From Portulaca oleracea (taxonomy: Eukaryota > Streptophyta > Magnoliopsida > Caryophyllales > Portulacaceae): a DNA stretch of 64,000 nucleotides. The stretch lies in assembly GCA_029582165.1 (NCBI GenBank), contig CM055889.1:12282841-12346840 (forward strand). The letters run 5' to 3'. The translations under genes were made by a program, and so were the position numbers. The notes below the pieces were generated by a model that saw nothing but the letters and a program-made list of their open reading frames with translations, was not told where the DNA came from and did no database searches. Below, piece after piece: positions 56,947-64,000 of this stretch (the stretch's first letter is position 1; the number at the start of each line of letters is the position of its first letter).

Positions 56947-59900
56947 TCACTCTCCATGGATCGTGTAACGCTCCCACTTCTTCGTGGGGTCGTATATCTG
57001 CAGTGAAAAAATACACTACATTTGAGAAACCGCCCTAGAATGACTTCTGGGTTTTTCATTTACAGACAGTGACAGAATGCTGATGGTGCACAAGTGAAAG
57101 AAGGATATTGTAATCCATTGAATTAAGAAGCATTACCTCCCATCGTGATGCTGGGAAAATGTGTTTGTTCTTCTCATACCAATGTCTTTCCACAACTTTT
57201 CCAGCATGGGACTACGACAATAAACAGGGATTTGTGTCACTCAATTTGATCAGGACATATATGCAGCTGGAAGACGAAAAAAAATTGCTAATCGAACTGC
57301 AAATGAAGTGAACAAGAAGCATGCAAGGCACGCTCATCATTTTGAACTCAAAGAGTTACAGCTAGCTTGTGAGCCTACAGCCTTTGCATTTTAAGAGTCT
57401 CTTCTCAATGTGCCCCTTAAGGGGCACGGTCCATTCAAAGTTAGCCTTCAGATAAAGGTAAAGGTCAGTCTTCCGATTACCAAAACACATAACATGTGGC
57501 ACAGTCCAATACCCATCTTTAGCTCATTGATGGTATTTGTATGTGATACAAATCGGAAAAGAAGCCGCATTAATCACTGCTAATTGGGCCAAAGCTGCAA
57601 TTAGATAAATCAGCAATTCAGGCACAAGACAGTTTTGATTTACACAAGGGAATCAGAAAACATAAACATCATCCTAAAAACTGTCTAAGCAGAACTCTCA
57701 GTTTTCATCCAATTATATTTTCCCCACCATGTTGAACACTAAAGCATTTCACCAAAGATTCATACCGACTTCTGTCAAGCTTGATGTCCAATGAGTGACC
57801 AGGCCTGATTTGGTTGGATTATTCACCAGCCAAACCAACGTTGACTCATAAAAACACGGAACTAGATTACTATGGCCACCAATATTTATTTAATTATTTA
57901 GTTATGTTGATGAGGAAAAACATAACTCTTGTTAAACATATGAACAAAAGAACAGATAGCATCACCAATATTTGCTCTTGGCCACATTTCTCCATGATAT
58001 TGAAACTTCAGAAATAATAAATGTGCTTTCAGAAAAGAGAAAGCATAAAAAGAAACCGTACCTCATCCTTCTCTATTGTTGCATCAGCAATTGTCCGCAC
58101 ATCCTCGTGTACGTCAAAATGAAAAAGCTGTTGAACATAGAAACTAGCAGAAATTACCAAGGGCACCCAACACAGTCACACAAATTTATTTATTTAACTC
58201 AATGAAGCCTTGGGTCCTTGACCAAACTTCCCAAGTTTAACTCAATGAAGCAGTGCACTTGCAGAGGAAGTTGGCTATAAGCATCTCAGAATTCAACATA
58301 AATAAATTCTCAGAACAGAATAAACAACTATCTATTATTCTATTTCAGACCACCGCATAATATACAGAGACTAAGGCTGTGTTTGGATCTAAGAAAAAAA
58401 TGGTGGAAAGGAAATTTTGAAAGGAAAAAGTAGGAAGAAAGTGACCTTTTTTTCTTTTGTTCGGAGTTTGGACTGAACAAATATACAGGGGAAAGGGGAA
58501 AAAAAAAGATTAATCTCTCCCTTAATTCATTCCCCACTTCCACTCTGTTCTTACCCTGTGGCTGATACACAGAGCTTACCCCAACAACAATTGTGACCAT
58601 GGGTCTAAGCTCTTTTCTTCCCTCCATCAAATACCTCTCATCTCCCAAGTCCTGCACCATCAGATCTCAGCCCTCCATTTCACACCCCATCTTCACATCC
58701 AATGCCCACAGAAAGCTCGCGTAGACCTCCTCTCCTTCCCCACTCCCAATCAATCACTCTCTCTCCTATAGGCAATCATAGGTGAAGAATCATGATGGAA
58801 TTTCACTGTTAACTTTGATGAGCAGCAGCAGATATCAAAATTGCATTGTTCCACAGATTCCCTAAACTTTCCTTCCATTTTCGGAAGCAAAATAAAGCAG
58901 GCTAAAATCACTTTATTTTCCATTTAACTTTCTATCAAAGTTTCTTTCAATGTCATTTCCTGGATCCAATCATCCAAACACAAAAACAAAAGCCATTTTC
59001 CAAAAACAAATTTTATTTCTTTTAGGTTTTCCTCAACCCAAACAGGGCCTAAGGGTTGACATGTCAACATAACTCAAGCAGATGTCTTGGAATATCCAAC
59101 GAAACAATACAACCAAAACCTTACCGGTCCACTTTTCCCCCTTGCCTTGTTCACGATCAGCTCATAGAAGCTGTGTTGCTGCACGACAGAAGCATAGAAA
59201 CGAATTTCAGCACCACTAATAAAAGCAGTACACAATGTAGCCCCCCAAAAACAGATAGCAAAATATAAATGTGGCCAGGCAGCAACAGTGTCGAGCAAGT
59301 CTTACATGAGGAATGATGAGATCTTCTTTCACATAAAGCAGATTCTCCACAGAAGCAGTTCTCACTTCACGAAATTCAGGAGCAAGCTGTTGCTGGACTG
59401 CCCGCAGAAAGTTCCCAATGGTATCACCTTTGCGTACCTGAAGAATGAAACCCAAAAGTTACTTTAACAATGCTGAGACCAAAACAGATACAGTTGAAGA
59501 GTTGTACCGAGTAGACCAAACACCTAAAAGTAAATCTTCTATTGACCTGGATTACTCGCCGATGGCCGGTCCCATCCCAATAACTGTAAGTAATTTCAAG
59601 CGGCTCATCTGAAGTTCAAGAGCACAAAATTAGTTAGGGAGGAGAAAGCTTAGCTTCTTTAAGCAACTTTAGGAATTGAGCTTACTTTTAATCATTTCCT
59701 GCTCTCGAATCCATTGTCTCTTAAGCCTCTCCCTTTCAGCTTGTTCTTCACCCTCCCTCTCACTGAAACAGGTACTCAAACTCTTTACTTTGAAGAGGGG
59801 GTGAATTAAGCAAACAGACATATTCCAATGCATAGAGGAAACCAAACCTGTCAGGCAAAAAGCTAGTCTCAACCGTAGGGTCCTTGCCCAATTTTCCACG

Positions 59901-61525
59901 CTTTAACTTGGCTTGTTCTAGGCTTTCTGCAGAGATAATAAGCAGCATTGTTATCTAAAGTTTCAATGCAATCATGATGAGAATTATATGATTACACTAG
60001 GAAGATTCTCTAAGAGTCTTTGGGGATAATCCCACAATAATCAATCTAAAAACCCTAAGCTTCATATGTTTTACTTCCTTGACAAATTTCAGTATTTTTG
60101 AAAATGCTCTACAAATCTATAAATAACACAACTAAAGGTTTTAAACACTCTCAGCCACCTGGTTAGATCAGACTACATACAACAGAAAGGCATTATAGTA
60201 ACAAATCAGAAGCTTGTGAAAAACAGATTGCACAATAGCCTATTTTTACAGCCTAGGTTATATTTTGGTCCAATTAAAGAAGTAACTCACTTTCTTCCTC
60301 ATCTTCTTCCTCAGCTCCATCATCGAGATCCTCAGCAAATGATAATCTATTACTCCCTTTTATCTTTCGCTTTTGACGCTTTTCTAATTGAAGTCTCGCT
60401 TCCCTACACAATAAGGCACAAAATTAGATTCACAACTCAACAATGGTGGGCGAAAATTTTCAGCAAATATTCACAAATGCGAAAGATGAACATCATGAAA
60501 TGCAACTTACTCTTCCAGCTGCTTCTGAAGTTTCTCCTTCTCTTCCTCCTCAATTTTATTCCTAATATTGACCCTCTGCACAAACAGACAACGATTAGTA
60601 AGGATGCTCCACAAAATAAACAAGTTGAATACAAAAGTTTACAATAAAAGCTCCACATACCTTCTCAACATACTGATCTCTTGTGACAAGACCAATAGTC
60701 TCCTTTTTGAATGCAGTCTCAAGAATCTGCAAATCGGGTTCGGCAAAAGAATTAAGCAGACTTTCGGCTGCAAACAATCCTTCTTGTACTCCTAAACCAA
60801 CATATTTCATCCTGGGCAAAAGAAGATCAACAAGCAATAGACAAGCTCACACCACTAGTATGGATGCCAATTTGGTATGAGCCAGATATGTACCACTTTC
60901 TACTGGAGGAAGGATACTGAAGATGAAACTTCACTAACTGCTAATGGCATCGCCTGATAAGGTCAAATTTTTTCCATCTTCCAACAAACTACTTTACTAA
61001 TACTTTTCAATGTATGTTTCAAAACTCAGACTTTAAATTGAGAATCAAAACAACAACAGACACAACAAGGTTTACATTCCAGCATCCCAGTTTAGGAGCC
61101 TGTGCTCCAAACCAGAAAGTCGCCTAACCCAAAACAAGTGGCGGTACCACAAAGTGATGATGATGTGCTCGTCCAACCAAAATTGTTATAGCGTATATTC
61201 AATTGGACGACTATCAGAAACCCTAATTTGAGTCAATAAGAACCCTAACAACTCCACATCCAACACCCAGCAAAGCAAAGACTCCAGCGACAAATTCAAT
61301 TCGTATCATGCTCAACAATAATCAGAAAGAGGGGAATAAAAATGGAAAACTAACCTCGGTAGTACCAGAGCCGAATTGAAGAAGGCCTGCTTGACCCTTA
61401 ACAGAGGCGGTCTTGTTTTTGAGTTCCTCGATTTTACGGCGCTCAGCTTCTCTCTGCTTCTCGAGCCTCCGTATCCTGACAGCATCTTGCGCTGTTCCAA
61501 CGTAACCATCTCCCATGCCAGCCAT
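56947..61525 (-). CDS. XCT: XAP5 CIRCADIAN TIMEKEEPER (XCT), XAP5-family nuclear protein, 336 aa, 12 exons
   Basis: Exons: 61525-61355, 60726-60661, 60575-60511, 60403-60291, 59926-59848, 59762-59686, 59608-59547, 59437-59306, 59178-59125, 58127-58062, 57211-57137, 56997-56947; all GT-AG, joined frame open. XCT is known in Arabidopsis for effects on clock period, light responses, small-RNA production and splicing; it acts in the nucleus. The N-terminus [20 protein letters not shown] is the family signature, followed by a charged coiled-coil, a basic patch ([10 protein letters not shown], ~108-117) and an acidic run (~126-138). The XAP5 domain from ~150 to the end has [28 protein letters not shown] and [18 protein letters not shown]. 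Length matches the Arabidopsis protein. Intron 9 holds a MITE. Confidence 0.97.
58375..59049. mobile_element. Harbinger-like MITE in intron 9 of XCT, 675 bp
   Basis: Ends GGCTGTGTTTGGATC and, reversed, GGCCCTGTTTGGGTT, flanked by TAA (58372-58374 and 59050-59052). It lies wholly inside the intron between 58128 and 59124 and leaves both splice sites intact. The 58340-58660 ORF inside it is not supported. Confidence 0.85.
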
Positions 61526-62699
61526 TTTCGCGCACTTGAACAGTTATCAACACTAAAAGCGCCCAAATTTTTGACAGCAAAGCTTCAACACAGGCGTCCC
61601 CAAAACCCCAAGTTTCGACACAAACCGAGCTTCAACCGGAAGAACCCTAATTTCCGAAAGCAATCCCTAAGTTTCGACACCACAATAGCAAAATTTCGAC
61701 AGCAAAACCCTAATTTTCGACATTACAACAACAAATTTTGAAACGACACATACCTTGCCACCTCCTGAAATCGTTTGCAATCCCAGCGATCAAATGGACT
61801 GACCGACAACCTCTGCAATCACAGGCGCCCGACGATCGACGCAACGATTGAGGGGTGAGAGACTGAGAGAGATGACTGACGGCAAAGAGAACAACACAAT
61901 GGCGGTTCAAACGTTTGGTCGTCCACGGATTGGAATACTTTCAGAAACTTCGTTACTGGATTCGCTGATTCGAAACAATACCTTCCGAAATCGGAGAATG
62001 GGGCACAGCGAAAGGAAAAAGTTGAAGAAGAACCAAAACTGGCAGCACCTACGGCCGAATTATCGGATAAAAATGTCACCCAACTTTATAAAATTTACAA
62101 TTTTGCCATCTAAAAAAATTAAAAAATTATTGGGATGCGACACATATTTATTACCTGACTTGCAGGTCACAACTTTTATCTAATGCATTCCAAGGGTCAT
62201 TAAATTTATTTAAGTGGCTAGATGTGATATTCAGACATATTTTGGCCGAAATCATAGAAAAGTTTTGTTTACCCTTGAAAAATTGAGTGAAGTGTTCTTT
62301 TTACCTTTAATTTGTCTACTCAAAACACTGCCTCAATTTCTCTTTCTTTATTCCCCAACTACTCAACTCCCAGAGGTCTGCTCCGTCATTCTATCATTCG
62401 AAAACCTCAAAGTGGCAGTGGGGAAGGAATTGGTCGAGGTAGAAGGCGATCGGTGGTGATTGCGACGGTTGTGGAAGGTGACGGAGGTCGAGATAGCTTT
62501 TGGGATGGCTGCTGCATTTGCTGCTGATCGTAAAACAGAGCCCTAAAAATGGTAAGTTCAAGTGTAGTCGGGTTGAGTAATTTAGAGTTTTTCGGTGTTT
62601 AATTGTATATGTTTGGGATTGACATGCAAATTTTTCATTAACATTTGAAAAGAAGTGTTCTTTGAAGTTGTAATCTATGTTTGATCATATCTAAGATGT
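61526..62699. other. 5' region of XCT and spacer to the MULE
   Basis: On the minus strand, GGTGGCAAGGTATGTG (61743-61758) looks like a splice donor, and TGTTCAAG lies just before the XCT start, so an intron in the 5' UTR is possible with a first exon near 61755-61860. Between 61600 and 61740 a phrase like CCCTAATTTTCGACA recurs. No gene is recognised from 61860 to 62699; AT-rich sequence near 62065-62110 may be a MULE end. Confidence 0.4.
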
Positions 62700-64000
62700 G
62701 TGGATTGTCTGCATCATATCAAAGATGTTCTGAAAGATGCCATCGTCATTGTGTTTCAGGATAGTATCAAGGGTTTTATTATAGAATATAAAGACAAACA
62801 ATGGTATATTCCTGACAAGGATTTTGATAGATACAAGCATAAAGAGTTGTACTGTGACATCAGGCAAGCATTTATCCAGGAAATGTCGAAGTTTCCATAG
62901 TATGCAGGAATGAATTGTTATTTGCCTGGGAAGGAGAACAAGAAGTTGCCTTTAGTTACCGATAAAGATTGGAATACTTTTGTGGAGAAATTGATGAAAA
63001 TGAAGAAAGCAAAGAACTTTCCAATTGAGCTGGTTGAACTAGCAAGGAGAGGGAAGCTTCAACAGACAGTGGAAAGCCTGGATAATGCACAACCAGATGA
63101 ATTGATAGTTGAAGCTCATGAGCTCACATTGAGTCAAGCTACCAGATGGGTTGATGAGATGATATTGACTCCAAATGAAGATGATTTGGGTTCAAGTAGC
63201 CAAGCTGTTAAGGACACCATTGTTGCAACAACCTCAAGCAACAACCCTACCCAAGCATCCAAGAATGGTAGCAAAGCCCAATAATTTGGCAATAGGCCTC
63301 CGAAATTGCATGTAAGGAGAATTTTGCACAGGGATGCCAAAATGGGCCAATCAGTGAGTGCTAGATCGGAGAATAATGAGTCTGGCCCAACTCAGAAAGT
63401 GTCATGGGCTGGTGGTGTTGGACTAGTGCTAAAAGGGCCTGGCCCATCATAGAAGGTGGCATGTGATGGTGATGTTGCTGATGTAGCTGTTGGCACTGGT
63501 CAGCAAGATATTCCAGAGGGGGGGTACACCAATAATGACAAACCAACCAACAAACCAAGTGCTGAGAGGAGGAGTAAATCTACCCTAACTACTCAAAGTA
63601 AAACCCTAAAGTGTGTTGGAACCCCTAAGAAGAGCAACAATACAGCCAGTAGTCCTTTGAGGCCAGTGACCAGATCACAGGGTTGTCTGTCACCAACACA
63701 ACCAATTCAAAGTCCTTCACCATCTAAATCTCCCAAAAAAAAATTGATAAAGGGAAGCAGCCAATGGACCCAAATCCACAGTTGTTGAACATCATATCAA
63801 GACAATTTGTGGGGCTCAGTGCTGAGAATATTCAACAAATTGTAAGGCCAAACATTGAAGATCTTGACATTTTATTTGAGGAAGATGCTGCTGTGGAGGA
63901 TCAATTTGGTGGATCTAGTGTTGGAGCTAAAAATGTGGTGGTAGAAGATGATGATGATGACAGTTCAGATGAAGATTTTTGTCCTTCAGAAGATAATGAT
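62700..64000 (+). pseudogene. Decayed Mutator-like transposase N-terminal region (runs off the window)
   Basis: One frame from 62700 to 63788 reads as a single protein interrupted by three stops (62898, 63282, about 63450). It then shifts frame near 63760 and continues open to the window end. The early part has a PB1-like region (MNCYLPGKENKKLPLVTDKDW and IELVELARRGK) as in plant MULE proteins. It is followed by a long Ser/Thr/Pro-rich linker (VTRSQGCLSPTQP) and an acidic block (VVEDDDDDSSDEDFCPSED) that usually precedes the MULE transposase domain. That catalytic domain would lie beyond 64000. I infer the family from layout; another plant nuclear protein pseudogene is possible. Confidence 0.45.

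Noticed and set aside
1..64000. CRISPR arrays, operons, tRNA or rRNA genes
   Set aside because: None seen. The only rRNA-like sequence is the 5S-derived part of the Cassandra LTRs, and tRNA-like matches are retrotransposon primer sites.

Overview
This is nuclear DNA of a flowering plant, most likely a dicot. The evidence is spliced genes with GT-AG introns, a cytosolic plant-type cyclophilin, a plant Ole e 1/proline-rich cell-wall protein, XCT, and a dense load of plant-type LTR retrotransposons, LINEs, MITEs and a Cassandra TRIM. I cannot name the species. Only four host genes look intact, all on the minus strand: a cyclophilin (17453-17971), a proline-rich cell-wall protein (46991-48206, 2 exons), the TRAP-alpha/SSR1 subunit of the ER translocon (51458-55131, 8 exons) and XCT, an XAP5-family nuclear protein (56947-61525, 12 exons).

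Layout. 1-2798: minus-strand LTR and start of the internal region of a Ty3/gypsy TAT-like element. 4148-8378: a rearranged second TAT-like element whose 3' LTR carries a hAT-like insertion. 8557-15395: a shortened LINE (minus) split by a young Ty1/copia element (10063-15161). 15396-18674: AT-rich DNA with a 63-bp tandem repeat, then the cyclophilin gene. 18675-29596: a copia element of SIRE type that keeps gag but no pol; its 3' LTR is split by an Athila-like minus-strand element (22913-29114) that also has only a gag-like ORF. 29925-38206: a third gag-only element, of chromovirus (Tekay-like) type, with a 3.2-kb LTR broken by a solo LTR (36947-38070). 38207-41781: a reversed fragment of the same LTR family, a Harbinger-like element holding an LTR fragment, a microsatellite hairpin and a hAT-like element, then two Cassandra units with 5S-rRNA-like sequence. 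42000-46990: Harbinger-, Stowaway- and Mutator-type MITEs, a LINE tail and AT-rich repeats. 46991-61525: the gene-rich part, with MITEs between genes and inside an XCT intron. 62700-64000: a decayed Mutator-like transposase N-terminus running off the window.

The four host genes are unrelated housekeeping or cell-wall functions; nothing suggests they act as one system. The unusual content is in the mobile DNA. Elements from three LTR-retrotransposon lineages have independently lost pol, kept gag and intact ends, and sit side by side or nested. Most insertions could be bounded to the base because their target-site duplications, or an uninterrupted copy of the target, are present in the window.
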